Source of the DNA: an uncultured Lachnospiraceae bacterium
GTDB lineage: Bacteria > Bacillota > Clostridia > Lachnospirales > Lachnospiraceae
Length of the DNA: 33,334 nt
Assembly (NCBI GenBank): GCA_946538525.1
Contig: CAMNGU010000015.1
Coordinates: 1-33,334 of the forward strand
Direction: 5' to 3'
Shown: positions 10,501 to 19,333 of the stretch, in pieces
Layout of the letters: each line of letters begins with the position of its first letter
Position numbering within the stretch: position 1 is the first letter of the stretch
Translations under genes and position numbers: made by a program
The notes under the pieces: generated by a model
Database searches by the model: none
Seen by the model: the letters and a program-made list of their open reading frames with translations, nothing else
Told to the model about the DNA's origin: nothing

Positions 10501-13500
10501 CGATTTTCTTTGCATTTTCTGACTTTGGATTAACATCAATATAATACTTTGCTGTATACTGATTTGCATTATCTGCTGTTTCATCCAAATGCTTATCTAT
10601 AGCTTTATCTATAGCATATTCAACTGTTGCTTCACCAAGACTAGTCTTCTTCACCTCTCCAGTCTGATCATCTGTTGTAAGCTCGAAAAGACCAGCTGTA
10701 TTCTGAATTGTAGTATCAGTAGTAAATCCTTCCATCTCTACTTCATACTCAATTCGAAGTTTCATAAACATGCCACTTGCATCAGTAAAATCGCCATTTG
10801 TATTATCAAATGTAAAACTGAATCCATTAGATGTATTGTCCGAAGCTGTTACATTGAAGGAAACCTTCGAAGTAGCTCTAGAGTACTTTGCAGCCACACT
10901 CTTTCCAGCGTTGGACCATACAACATTATCTGATTCATCATAGATAGTAAATGAATCGTCTTTATATTTCATTCCTGACAGATTCAAAACATCCGACAGT
11001 TCATATTTCTGATTTACTGCAGCAATATCCTTATTTGGATCAGCCACAATATTATATTTTACATATTCATTATTTGAATCTGGTCCAACAACAGTCTTAT
11101 TAAGTCCAGGACTGTTATTCTTAATACCGATCCAATATGGAGATGACATGGTCTGCATTCTTCCAGTAAATCTAAAGTTAACTGCATTTCCAGCATAAGA
11201 ATTACTACGGAAAGAAGTCCATGTTTCAGCGGAATTAGTATTAACGATATACTCTTCGCCTGAATTCTGAAGAATCTCCGGCATCTTTTCGATCAGCTCA
11301 GGATTGACCTGCATTGTAAATTCAATATCAATATCATAGCCTATCTCTGAACCAGGAATATCATCCAACCAAATGATCATAGCACCCGGAGTATATGTGG
11401 AACCCTTTTTAAACTTAAGCTTTCCATTTGGGTGGTACATATCATTCTTAACAACAAACTGTCCGGCAGAAGTAGCTGAACCATAATAAATTCCGCCCTT
11501 TGGCTTACCACTCCATAAAGAATCACCGGCTTCAAAAGTTCTACTACTCCATGGGTAATAGTCTTTTCTTACAAATGATTCTACACTGGTATCACCATTT
11601 ACCTCGTAAAAGTAACCGGCCCAGGCATTATCAACCACATCCTGTACAGACTGCTCTGTGCTGGTACTGGATATCTTAATAGCATTTGAAACAAGATTAA
11701 CATTATCCATTGATGTCATATTGGAAATATCAACATCATCTGCATCAAAACCAGCAAGCCAGTCAAATACTTCATATTCCTTACCATCATCCAAAGTTAC
11801 TGTATGATATGGGAATAAATCTCTTACCGCAATGTCTTCAAAGCCAGCACTTCCGGCTTCAACACCAACTGTAATCTTATAATCCACATAATAATTTCCA
11901 TCAGATCCGATATAAACTCCATAGTTGGTCTTAGTGGAATTCATAACCTTCTTTATAGGTCTTGTCCAACCAGCTCCAGGACCTGAAGGAACGCCTTCGT
12001 AATCAGTAAACCAAAGAGAAGCACCATTCTTAAATGAGCCAACTGTCTGATCCACTATAGTATCATAATGAATTGTATAAGAAGTTGGAGTAGTATCGTC
12101 TGGCATTATCCAAACAAAGTCATTACTCTCGTTATCTGTGAATACATATTTAAGCGCAAGATCATCATCAAAAGATGTGTAACTTGTACCATATGCCGCA
12201 TTTACTGCATTTACCAATGCACTTGAAAGACCAGCATCTTTTCTAATATTTTGAAGTGCTGTATCGCTTGATGCTGAGCAGAGTCCCTTCAAAGATGCAA
12301 ATGTAGCTGAATCAAGGAGTACCCAATACTGTGTTATATTTTCTCCAGATGGAGTATCTTTTGTAATCCTTTCAACATATGTTGTGGCTGTTGATGTTGT
12401 ATCATATACAACAGAACCTCCAACAAAGTCTGTAATCTCATCCTTAACAGCAGAACCACCAAGGCTATAAGCCCTTCTCTTATTAACATTAATTACATAA
12501 GGAACAACAACCTTCTCTGTTCCGCTCACATTCTTTGTTTTTGTTTCATCGGAAGCATTCTTCATAATCCAGGTATCGCTTCCATCGTACTCCGACTTTA
12601 CTTCCGCTGAAGCTGAAAGAGTTACAGGCTGACCTGTGGCAGAATCTGTATATTCATATGAAGATTTAGCAGTATTCTTATAGCTGTCAGTTCCATTTGC
12701 AGCATCTATCTTAATGCGTTCCTCAAGTGGTACATTTGCTTCATACTCAACTATAAAGTAACCACCACTTTCAATATCTATTCCTGAAATATCAAACTTA
12801 TCACCATTACCAATATCTGCAAGCTTATAATACTTTACTTCCTTAAGAGTCTTATTGGCATTATAATGTGAAACCTTTACTGCATACTTTTCGCCAGCAG
12901 GGCCATCAGGATTCTCATAGGAGTCCTGAATAATATTTAAATGAGAACTATGAGAAAATGTATCAGTAAATGTAATATCAGTTATAGTTGCATCCTGACT
13001 TTTTGGACTTGTCTTAATTGAAAATGAAGTTTTTAAACTACCGTCTGGCTGAGTAATATATCCAGACTGTGTCTTCTGAATAGAAAGGTCACAAAGATCA
13101 ATATTATATATATCTGTACGATCTGACCAAGGTACACGAATCTGAGTCACGCCTGAAGAATCACTCCAGGAACCTTCCATATCAAAATAAGCTACTACTC
13201 TATCATAGTAACCCGGGAAGGATACATACATAACATCATCCTGAATAAAGTATGTACCAATAGCAACCATATTTGAATTATAAAGGGTAATTGGATCAGA
13301 AGCAGATCCTTGATTTCCAATAGAGATATGGTCTGGTAGTACGAAGTAGTAATTAAGTCCTCCAGTAGCCATTTCAGTAATAGATAATTCAAACTCTAAC
13401 TCAAGTCTGAAGTTAACCGCCGGGTCTATTGTGGCACCACTACTTACTTCCGCTCCATCAACAATAATCTTATGAGAATTAAGCTGATCAGAAGTAAACT

Positions 13501-13882
13501 CTGTATAACCATCTAAAATATTTTTAGTCGATGTTTCAGCAGGCATATAAGCAGCTTGTGGCTCCTCATACATCTCAACATCATACTCATTTCCAAATGC
13601 TTCCGCATTGGTTTTATCACGCCTTACAGAACCATCCTCAGGGAAATAATTAATAACATGATCCTCCTGTGGACCTTGCCCTGAATTATCTCCTTTATCC
13701 TCAGGTATTTCTCCAGACACCTCGCCTGTAGATTCTTGTTGCTGAGACGCATCAGTACTGGTTGCCGCAACAACCGAACCTTCACCTTCAGCACGCACTG
13801 GTAGCGATAGACCACCAAGCCCGGACAGGACCATAACAATACTAAGAAGTAGAGCCAGTCCCTTCTTTGCCTTATTCTTCAT
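4556..13882 (-). CDS. Giant secreted, wall-anchored adhesin/pilin-like protein (3108 aa) with SpaA/Cna_B-type and Spy0128/FctA-type domains
   Basis: Signal peptide MKNKAKKGLALLLSIVMVLSGLGGLSLPVRAEG; Shine-Dalgarno GGGGAG upstream of ATG; tandem domains such as VSFTGTKTLVGRTLADNEFS...FINLYSATGS; C-terminal SAKTGD, hydrophobic segment, KKKRFLDK tail. Confidence 0.93.
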   Translation of the reverse strand: MKNKAKKGLALLLSIVMVLSGLGGLSLPVRAEGEGSVVAATSTDASQQQESTGEVSGEIPEDKGDNSGQGPQEDHVINYFPEDGSVRRDKTNAEAFGNEYDVEMYEEPQAAYMPAETSTKNILDGYTEFTSDQLNSHKIIVDGAEVSSGATIDPAVNFRLELEFELSITEMATGGLNYYFVLPDHISIGNQGSASDPITLYNSNMVAIGTYFIQDDVMYVSFPGYYDRVVAYFDMEGSWSDSSGVTQIRVPWSDRTDIYNIDLCDLSIQKTQSGYITQPDGSLKTSFSIKTSPKSQDATITDITFTDTFSHSSHLNIIQDSYENPDGPAGEKYAVKVSHYNANKTLKEVKYYKLADIGNGDKFDISGIDIESGGYFIVEYEANVPLEERIKIDAANGTDSYKNTAKSSYEYTDSATGQPVTLSASAEVKSEYDGSDTWIMKNASDETKTKNVSGTEKVVVPYVINVNKRRAYSLGGSAVKDEITDFVGGSVVYDTTSTATTYVERITKDTPSGENITQYWVLLDSATFASLKGLCSASSDTALQNIRKDAGLSSALVNAVNAAYGTSYTSFDDDLALKYVFTDNESNDFVWIMPDDTTPTSYTIHYDTIVDQTVGSFKNGASLWFTDYEGVPSGPGAGWTRPIKKVMNSTKTNYGVYIGSDGNYYVDYKITVGVEAGSAGFEDIAVRDLFPYHTVTLDDGKEYEVFDWLAGFDADDVDISNMTSMDNVNLVSNAIKISSTSTEQSVQDVVDNAWAGYFYEVNGDTSVESFVRKDYYPWSSRTFEAGDSLWSGKPKGGIYYGSATSAGQFVVKNDMYHPNGKLKFKKGSTYTPGAMIIWLDDIPGSEIGYDIDIEFTMQVNPELIEKMPEILQNSGEEYIVNTNSAETWTSFRSNSYAGNAVNFRFTGRMQTMSSPYWIGIKNNSPGLNKTVVGPDSNNEYVKYNIVADPNKDIAAVNQKYELSDVLNLSGMKYKDDSFTIYDESDNVVWSNAGKSVAAKYSRATSKVSFNVTASDNTSNGFSFTFDNTNGDFTDASGMFMKLRIEYEVEMEGFTTDTTIQNTAGLFELTTDDQTGEVKKTSLGEATVEYAIDKAIDKHLDETADNANQYTAKYYIDVNPKSENAKKIVTVNAGTDNETTTTEDYKVGDTINVTDQLSSNQTLIPDSLKVYKYKGDNFVNAVELTNEEYQHSIDPDTNELKLAILIKDLSYKYRIVYSSRIDGASNTLVTYSNVAKMDDCTAKEDKILDKTLKYEYSEGSNAYVYQIDLHKFDKYAVSNSLEATFDLYKLVSGNWQLVTTGDPNYEKIKTDSNGVASIANSVVNTQPILKVENETYYKLVEVENTDGYVLDATPIYYYVSELGTYPDDSSVPAQVPVDSYKLIKLKNKLDDTQSIPVIEISNQKFGLDIHKTDKATDSLLTGAEFTLYSDSACTKVLASAKDELSTSADGTATYDNVLDGNILFRNIELPTNVTTLYMKETVVPEGYKNTKEVYTLTLDKGRVVSATGSVSGDLVIDDTGRLSAVKVPNEFKSGRLEISKQVTNADDNHDDKSFSFAALITDSTGKLVTRKLIFTKTEANGTVTTGTYSNGTVFYLKHDEKMEISNIPTDSTYKVTEVKDNDYLTSCEVVDMVGNDAKTRTEENSFTGTIDESGKDVLNFENSANVSLQILKNAVSDTGETILKPDGMTFRVKLNSQILATVVYNSVVDKYRLDSQAYSDIRIENVTGGFKLHGLHYSSDRYTVEETNANVPGKAYILTANNGAYITNNNSFNFYATSTTYGGSPVDNDIEFELINTYTDNYVEVNLETAKEYFEASGADSDGDGDGDNKVRKTVNPGDFTFNLISIPYQSATSSQRTLVETKSTDNDEKVKFSTQKIVKEGTSYFIIEEVRPDSAAYNSSRKGYVADGIKYDTNSIYVTVKTSKDGSNQLQIDSIEYSKNGVSSADPVAMVNVYEAKGSATVGGKKKYNRQIPANTFSLTMKEYTDNTYSTAIAGKEWTKDISGSSYGTNESSYNFSKIDYEISDVGKHYYQITENTPEGVNGNNKTKDGITYDTDPKNIVVDVTDNGDGTLSAEVTDDQGRTGTEASVDIINEYDAVGNITFGGKKTLNNHTIGEDQFEYTVTEYSDSRRQGVKQDASGQPIVYTCGVNAASTMTVDPLDPEKASATAAIKFPTLTYHYSDIGTHYYRVKEVIPRGVDSSYKLNGYTYDPTVYDVNVTVSDKGNGQLSVSANLDSDNFNFINLYSATGSVSFTGTKTLVGRTLADNEFSIVAERTVKDRSGNVSAAQTIPIGVVHANGEITYLTQNYTEADIGKEFTYEIHELIPTQNPVPSVTYDTSSYTAVVKVAEGSNGQLDITKTVTGKDGKAANTIDFINLYSATGSVTFEASKQLLGRDISDRTTKTFIFDIFEKDKDGKLGTTPISTGSNDATGKVVFTPIDFSVTGSATGVDSNLGIHNYVLKERIPSGADASNYYEGYTYDDTEIELSIEAKDHGDGSIDFAVTGASASGTGLTYTVDTNRAATFINEYEATGSLDLSGTKTLNGRTLDDGEFSFKAVESKYDYNSNSFVETGRVFNGKSDINGDITFDTIQYVKNSTQDDLGLYQYVASEVIPDEASRRGGVTYDAAQITLTAMVDDSLGNGQLSITTSEQTDIFDFINLYEAKGQLEISAKKSAITDDDVAYDDKTTAGEAVGNEFTVEVYEIADDGSETLVQDGKVKVGETATLPAIEYDLNSVGIHHYRVAEKDDKRPGYTYDDKEYFITTKVEDGRDGILIVSLQEGNVQDVTNGTTFKDGNATFDVDYINLYGAIGQVELSVDKKVLNINDSVIKTEMKADMFTFKLSEYNPATGMFVDIETVKSNKDGKAVFNSIKYTMRNVGTHIYKIEEDKSSQISNILYTAQPIYAVVQVSNNGDGTLMSTINYTRESEIRRLDSGSYITLAKAEMDNTMTKIGILKTAEKGGPLVGAKLAILDDKGNTVFEFASTDKEVVLYGLNRNTVYTLHEKEAPEGYELAGDIKFKLDNDGNVQLIGSDGSTTAVKNVTMLDKEKKEAPNTPNVTTGKDSHDTATGSAKTGDTVCMLLMVVLMTLSLAGIVFVGLKKKRFLDK
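5030..8500 (-). repeat. Eight tandem divergent Spy0128/FctA-like pilin domains (about 130-155 aa each) within the adhesin
   Basis: Recurring pattern [G/S]xK-xLxxR ... GxHxYxVxExxP ... YTYD ... [F/Y]INxY[E/S/G]AxGx. Boundaries approximate. Confidence 0.85.
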
Positions 13883-13960
13883 TTTTCTCTCCCCTATGAT
13901 TATTTTTCACTCTCTCTAAGTATATAAAAACATCATTAGGATAAAATGTTACCATAATAT

Positions 13961-13983
13961 TCCGTCTCCGTAAACGGAACGGA
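13961..13983. promoter_or_regulatory. Imperfect inverted repeat upstream of the adhesin gene; possible operator
   Basis: TCCGTCTCCGT-AA-ACGGAACGGA, about 80 bp upstream of the adhesin start codon. Confidence 0.35.
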
Positions 13984-14106
13984 TTTATTTTTAACAAATA
14001 TTACATATAATTTTGTGCAATTTTAACAATACTGCGGAGTATGTAATAAGTCATATTTTGTGATATCTCAAATTTTTTGCCCATTTTTTGTCATGGGCAA
14101 TTTTTC

Positions 14107-14151
14107 AAAAAAAAGCGCCAGAGACTTTTTTCTCAAAAAATCTCCAGCGCT
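14107..14151 (-). terminator. Rho-independent terminator after uvrA
   Basis: Minus-strand AGCGCTGGAGATTTTTTGAGAAAAAAGTCTCTGGCGCTTTTTTTT. Confidence 0.88.
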
Positions 14152-14180
14152 GTTCTAGATTTTATTATTTTTTATATTTC

Positions 14181-17021
14181 TTATAAATATTTCTTTAAAT
14201 ACTTTCCTGTATATGAATCCTTTTTCTTTGCAATCTCTTCTGGTGTTCCCTGGGCTACAACTGTACCACCACCATTTCCACCTTCTGGTCCCATATCGAT
14301 TATGTAGTCTGCCTGCTTGATAACATCCATGTTATGCTCGATAACTACAACTGTATTTCCTCCATCTGCAAACTTCTGAAGAATCTGAAGCAGCTTCTTC
14401 ACATCATCGAAATGAAGTCCTGTAGTTGGTTCATCCAGAATGTAAATGGTATTTCCAGTACTACGCTTTGAAAGTTCTGTGGCCAGTTTAATTCTCTGTG
14501 CCTCGCCTCCTGACAGTGTAGTTGAAGGCTGACCCAATTTAATATATCCTAGTCCAACATCCTGAAGAGTTTTAATCTTCCTATATATAGAAGGTACCGC
14601 TTCAAAGAAGTCACATGCTTCATCCACAGACATATCCAGCACCTCAAATATATTCTTACCCTTATATTTCACCTCAAGAGTTTCGCGGTTATATCTCTTA
14701 CCCTCACAAACCTCACAAGGCACATAAATATCAGGAAGGAAATGCATTTCAATCTTATTGATACCGTCTCCCTTACAAGCTTCACATCTACCACCGGAAA
14801 CATTGAAGGAGAATCTTCCCTTGGTATATCCCATGGTTTTTGCGTCCTTTGTTTCTGCAAAGAGGGATCTAATAAGATCAAATACCCCTGTATAAGTTGC
14901 AGGATTTGAACGAGGTGTTCTTCCTATCGGCGACTGATCGATATCTATAATCTTATCAAGCACATCCATCCCTAAAATATCATCATGCTTTCCAGGCTTA
15001 ATCCTTGCTCTATTAAGATCTCGTAGAAGTCTCTTTTTAAGAACCTCATTTATAAGCGAGCTCTTTCCTGAACCAGACACACCAGTTACAACCGTCATAA
15101 TACCCACAGGTATCTTAACATCAACATTCTTTAGATTATTCTCTCTTGCGCCCTTTATCTCCAGCCAACCAGCAGGTTTTCTTCTTTCTGCCGGAACAGG
15201 AATTATCTCTCTTCCACTTAGATACTGACCTGTAATGGACTCTTTACATTTAATAATGTCTTCCACAGTTCCTTCAGCCACTATCTCACCACCATGAATC
15301 CCTGCTCCAGGCCCGATGTCCACGATGTAATCCGCAGCTCTCATAGTATCCTCGTCATGCTCAACTACGATAAGTGTATTCCCCAATTCCTGCAGTCTCT
15401 TTAGAGAAGCGATCAGCTTATCATTGTCCCTCTGATGAAGACCAATAGATGGCTCATCCAGAATATAAGTTACCCCCACAAGTCCAGAACCAATCTGAGT
15501 TGCCAGTCTTATTCTCTGTGCCTCTCCACCGGAAAGAGATGCAGTAGCACGGCTAAGATTCAGGTAATTAAGCCCCACATCCACCATGAAATTAAGTCTT
15601 GCTCTAATCTCTTTCAGGATGTCTTTACCTATCATTTCCTGTCTCTTAGTAAGTTCAAGATTACTTACAAATTCTGCCAATTCATCAATCGGCATCTCTG
15701 TCATCTCATAAATATTCTTATCTCCAACGGTAACCGCCAGTGAAGATGGCTTCAGCCTCTTTCCACCACATACAGCACAAGGGGTAAATGTCATATAAGA
15801 CTCGTAGTCAGATTTCATTTCCTCTGAACTAGTATATCTATATCTCTCTTCCACATTTGCGATCAGTCCTTCAAATGGATGAGTAAAGGTATTTTTTCTA
15901 CTTCTCTGACTGTTGTAATGAATGGTAATCCTTCTGCCACGAGTACCGTTCATGATCACATCCTTCGCCTCATCAGGAAGATCCCGGTAAGGCACATCCA
16001 TAGAGAATCCATAGGTTTCAGAAAGTGCCACAAGAAGCGAATGGGTAAATGACTTCGCATCACCACTGGACGCCCAGCCGGATACAGCTATAGCCCCCTC
16101 ATTCAAAGTACGGGATTTATCCGGAATCATCAAATCAGGATCCAGTTTCTGCTCCCAACCAATACCTGTACATGCAGGACAGGCGCCAAATGGATTATTG
16201 AACGAAAATGATCTTGGCTCAATCTCATCAATAGACACATTACAATATGGGCAGGAAAAGCTGTCTGAGTATGTATAGGTTTCTCCATCAATAACTTCAA
16301 TCTTCACAATACCCTCAGCCTGTTTAAGTGCCACTTCAATAGAATCAGCAAGACGCTTTTCAATACCCTCCTTCATCACAAGTCTATCTACTATGATGTC
16401 TATATTATGCTTAATATTTTTTTCAAGAGTAATCTCTTCATCGAGAGTATATTGATTGCCATCTATCACAACTCTTACGAAACCATTTTTCTTTGCACGC
16501 TGAAGCAGTTTCTCATGAGTACCTTTTCTTCCTCTTACTACTGGCGCCAGCACCTGAAACTTTGTCTTTTCTTCCAGTTCAAGTACACTGTCAACCATCT
16601 GATCAACTGTCTGTCTCTCGATGATGCGGCCACAGTTTGGACAGTGAGGGATACCAATTCTGGCATAAAGAAGTCTAAGGTAATCATAGATTTCTGTTAC
16701 TGTTCCAACTGTAGATCTAGGATTCTTGTTGGTAGATTTCTGATCTATAGAAATCGCAGGTGAAAGTCCTTCGATTTTATCCACATCCGGTTTTTCAGCC
16801 TGTCCCAAAAACTGTCTGGCATAGGAAGACAGGGACTCCATATATCTTCTCTGCCCCTCTGCATAAATGGTATCAAATGCCAGAGATGATTTACCCGAAC
16901 CTGACAGTCCGGTAAATACTATAAATTTATTTCGAGGAAGCTTAACATCCACTCCGCGAAGGTTATGCTCACGCGCCCCCTGTACTGTAATATATTTTAT
17001 TTCACTCATAATTTCTCCCAA
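14181..17021 (-). CDS. uvrA: Excinuclease ABC subunit UvrA
   Basis: [64 protein letters not shown]; paired ABC domains and CxxC zinc motifs. Confidence 0.98.
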   Translation of the reverse strand: MGEIMSEIKYITVQGAREHNLRGVDVKLPRNKFIVFTGLSGSGKSSLAFDTIYAEGQRRYMESLSSYARQFLGQAEKPDVDKIEGLSPAISIDQKSTNKNPRSTVGTVTEIYDYLRLLYARIGIPHCPNCGRIIERQTVDQMVDSVLELEEKTKFQVLAPVVRGRKGTHEKLLQRAKKNGFVRVVIDGNQYTLDEEITLEKNIKHNIDIIVDRLVMKEGIEKRLADSIEVALKQAEGIVKIEVIDGETYTYSDSFSCPYCNVSIDEIEPRSFSFNNPFGACPACTGIGWEQKLDPDLMIPDKSRTLNEGAIAVSGWASSGDAKSFTHSLLVALSETYGFSMDVPYRDLPDEAKDVIMNGTRGRRITIHYNSQRSRKNTFTHPFEGLIANVEERYRYTSSEEMKSDYESYMTFTPCAVCGGKRLKPSSLAVTVGDKNIYEMTEMPIDELAEFVSNLELTKRQEMIGKDILKEIRARLNFMVDVGLNYLNLSRATASLSGGEAQRIRLATQIGSGLVGVTYILDEPSIGLHQRDNDKLIASLKRLQELGNTLIVVEHDEDTMRAADYIVDIGPGAGIHGGEIVAEGTVEDIIKCKESITGQYLSGREIIPVPAERRKPAGWLEIKGARENNLKNVDVKIPVGIMTVVTGVSGSGKSSLINEVLKKRLLRDLNRARIKPGKHDDILGMDVLDKIIDIDQSPIGRTPRSNPATYTGVFDLIRSLFAETKDAKTMGYTKGRFSFNVSGGRCEACKGDGINKIEMHFLPDIYVPCEVCEGKRYNRETLEVKYKGKNIFEVLDMSVDEACDFFEAVPSIYRKIKTLQDVGLGYIKLGQPSTTLSGGEAQRIKLATELSKRSTGNTIYILDEPTTGLHFDDVKKLLQILQKFADGGNTVVVIEHNMDVIKQADYIIDMGPEGGNGGGTVVAQGTPEEIAKKKDSYTGKYLKKYL

Positions 17022-17095
17022 AATATATTTTTGATTTATATAACACCTATAGAATACCTATAAAATAATTTTTTGCAGACTCAAAATAAAGCGAT

Positions 17096-19105
17096 TTATT
17101 TATCATAGTCTCGCAGTTTCACTTTAAGTTCAATAAGCTCATCTCTAAGAAGGGCAGCAAGTTCGAAGTTCAGTTCAGCAGCAGCCTGATTCATCTTCTT
17201 AGTGAGACGATCAATCTCCTTACCCAGTTCTTTCTTATTCATAAGGTCTGGATCTTTACCTACGCGCTTACTTTCTTTTTCTTCGTCTCTAGCCTCCTGA
17301 GCCGCCTTAAGACTTGTGGATATAACCTCTCTAACAGCCTTTCGGATTGTCTGCGGAGTGATTCCATTTTCTTCGTTATACTTCTGCTGCAATGCACGAC
17401 GGCGGTTGGTTTCATCAATCGCCTTCCTCATAGAATCTGTTATGGAATCTGCATACATGATAACATGTCCGTCAACATTTCTGGCTGCTCGTCCAACAGT
17501 CTGAATAAGCGAAGTTTCTGAACGGAGGAATCCTTCTTTATCAGCATCCAGGATCGCCACCAAAGTTATCTCAGGAATATCAAGTCCTTCTCGAAGGAGG
17601 TTGATTCCAACTAAAACATCAAAAACGCCAAGACGAAGATCTCTCACTATCTCCATTCTTTCAAAGGTATCAATATCACTATGAAGATACTTCACCTTCA
17701 CATCCAATTTACGGAGATAGTCTGTCAGATTCTCCGCCATTCTCTTAGTGAGTGTAGTAACAAGTACCTTGTTCCCCTTCGAAACCTCAACATTTATCTC
17801 TCTATATAAGTCATCAACCTGCCCTTCCACAGGACGAACATCTATAGGAGGATCCAGCAGTCCGGTCGGTCTGATGATCTGTTCCGCCCTCGCCTCCTCA
17901 TGTTCATCCTCATAAGGTCCCGGGGTTGCAGAAACAAAAAGCACCTTATCCAAATGAGCCTCATACTCATCAAAATTCAGTGGTCTATTGTCCATAGCTG
18001 AAGGAAGTCTAAAACCAAACTCAATAAGCGTTTCCTTCCTCTTTTTATTTCCACCGAACATACCTCTTACCTGAGGCAATGTCTGATGCGACTCGTCTAT
18101 GATCAGAAGATAATCATCTCCAAAGAAATCCATAAGTGTATCTGGTGGATCTCCCGGTTTTCCTCCTGCTATTATTCTGGTATAATTCTCAATTCCAGAG
18201 CAGAAGCCTGTCTCTCTAAGCATTTCCATATCCAGCTCTGTTCTCTCCTGTATTCTCTGAGCCTCCAGAAGTTTATCATGAGCCTTGAAGTATGCTATTC
18301 TCTCTCTAAGCTCATCATCTATTTCCTGCAGAGCCTTCTCCATTTTATCTTGAGCAATAACATAGTAGGACGCAGGGAAGATACAGGTGAATTCCACTTT
18401 TCTCTTTATCTCTCCTGTCATAGGATCAAACTCGGAAATGCTATCTATCTCATCTCCGAAGAACTCAACTCGTATAGCCTCCTCATCTTTATTGGCCGGG
18501 ATGATATCTACCACATCACCCTTTACCCTGAATGTACTTCGCTTAAAATCCATTTCATTTCTGGTATACTGCATATCTACCAGCTCACGAATCAACACAT
18601 CTCTATCCAGAGACATACCAGGGCGAAGTCCCAACATCATCGCCTTATAGTCTTCCGGGTTACCAATACCGTATATACAGGATACAGAAGACACAACTAT
18701 AACATCATCTCTCTCAATAAGTGCTGATGTTGCGCTATGTCTCAACATATCTATCTCATCATTTACGGATGAATCCTTTTCAATATAGGTGTCGCTGGAG
18801 GGCACATACGCCTCCGGCTGATAGTAGTCGTAATATGACACAAAATACTCCACCGCATTCTCTGGGAAGAATGACTTCATTTCTCCATAAAGCTGTGCCG
18901 CAAGAGTTTTATTGTGCGACATAATAAGGGTCTTCTTCCCCAGCGCCTTAATGATATTTGCCATGGTAAATGTTTTACCTGAACCAGTTACACCAAGGAG
19001 AGTCTGCCTTTTCTTCCCTTCCTGAAATCCCTTTACCAGCTCTGCAATAGCCTCAGGCTGATCGCCGGTTGGAGCATATTCTGAATGTAATATAAAATCC
19101 GCCAT
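17096..19105 (-). CDS. uvrB: Excinuclease ABC subunit UvrB
   Basis: [54 protein letters not shown], and C-terminal UVR motif; upstream of uvrA in transcription order. Confidence 0.98.
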   Translation of the reverse strand: MADFILHSEYAPTGDQPEAIAELVKGFQEGKKRQTLLGVTGSGKTFTMANIIKALGKKTLIMSHNKTLAAQLYGEMKSFFPENAVEYFVSYYDYYQPEAYVPSSDTYIEKDSSVNDEIDMLRHSATSALIERDDVIVVSSVSCIYGIGNPEDYKAMMLGLRPGMSLDRDVLIRELVDMQYTRNEMDFKRSTFRVKGDVVDIIPANKDEEAIRVEFFGDEIDSISEFDPMTGEIKRKVEFTCIFPASYYVIAQDKMEKALQEIDDELRERIAYFKAHDKLLEAQRIQERTELDMEMLRETGFCSGIENYTRIIAGGKPGDPPDTLMDFFGDDYLLIIDESHQTLPQVRGMFGGNKKRKETLIEFGFRLPSAMDNRPLNFDEYEAHLDKVLFVSATPGPYEDEHEEARAEQIIRPTGLLDPPIDVRPVEGQVDDLYREINVEVSKGNKVLVTTLTKRMAENLTDYLRKLDVKVKYLHSDIDTFERMEIVRDLRLGVFDVLVGINLLREGLDIPEITLVAILDADKEGFLRSETSLIQTVGRAARNVDGHVIMYADSITDSMRKAIDETNRRRALQQKYNEENGITPQTIRKAVREVISTSLKAAQEARDEEKESKRVGKDPDLMNKKELGKEIDRLTKKMNQAAAELNFELAALLRDELIELKVKLRDYDK

Positions 19106-19241
19106 GATTCTTTAATTCCTCACTAAAAAAAATACAATCAAGCCACCTAATTAATATTCCATATTTCCTTATATATTTCAAACCTTTTATTATGGTTTTT
19201 ATTTTGACTTACTGTGTTTCTTATTCCCCTTAAAGATACAG

Positions 19242-19277
19242 ATACCTTCGAAAACTGATTATAGTTTCCGAAGGTAT
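19242..19277 (-). terminator. Stem-loop downstream of the GH13 gene, without a clear U-tract
   Basis: Minus-strand ATACCTTCGGAAACT-ATAATC-AGTTTTCGAAGGTAT, 15-bp stem with one G-U. Confidence 0.5.
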
Positions 19278-19333
19278 TCTATAGTAAAAATCATTATTTA
19301 TCTTATCTCTAGACAATTAGTCGGTCCCATATT

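Noticed and set aside
10589-10933. 114-aa plus-strand ORF inside the giant adhesin
   Set aside because: Antisense to a continuous 9.3-kb reading frame; low-complexity Cys/Ile/Ser composition.
18086-18727. 213-aa plus-strand ORF antisense to uvrB
   Set aside because: Opposite a highly conserved gene in full frame; composition (His/Ile/Ser-rich, no domain) is typical of a shadow ORF.
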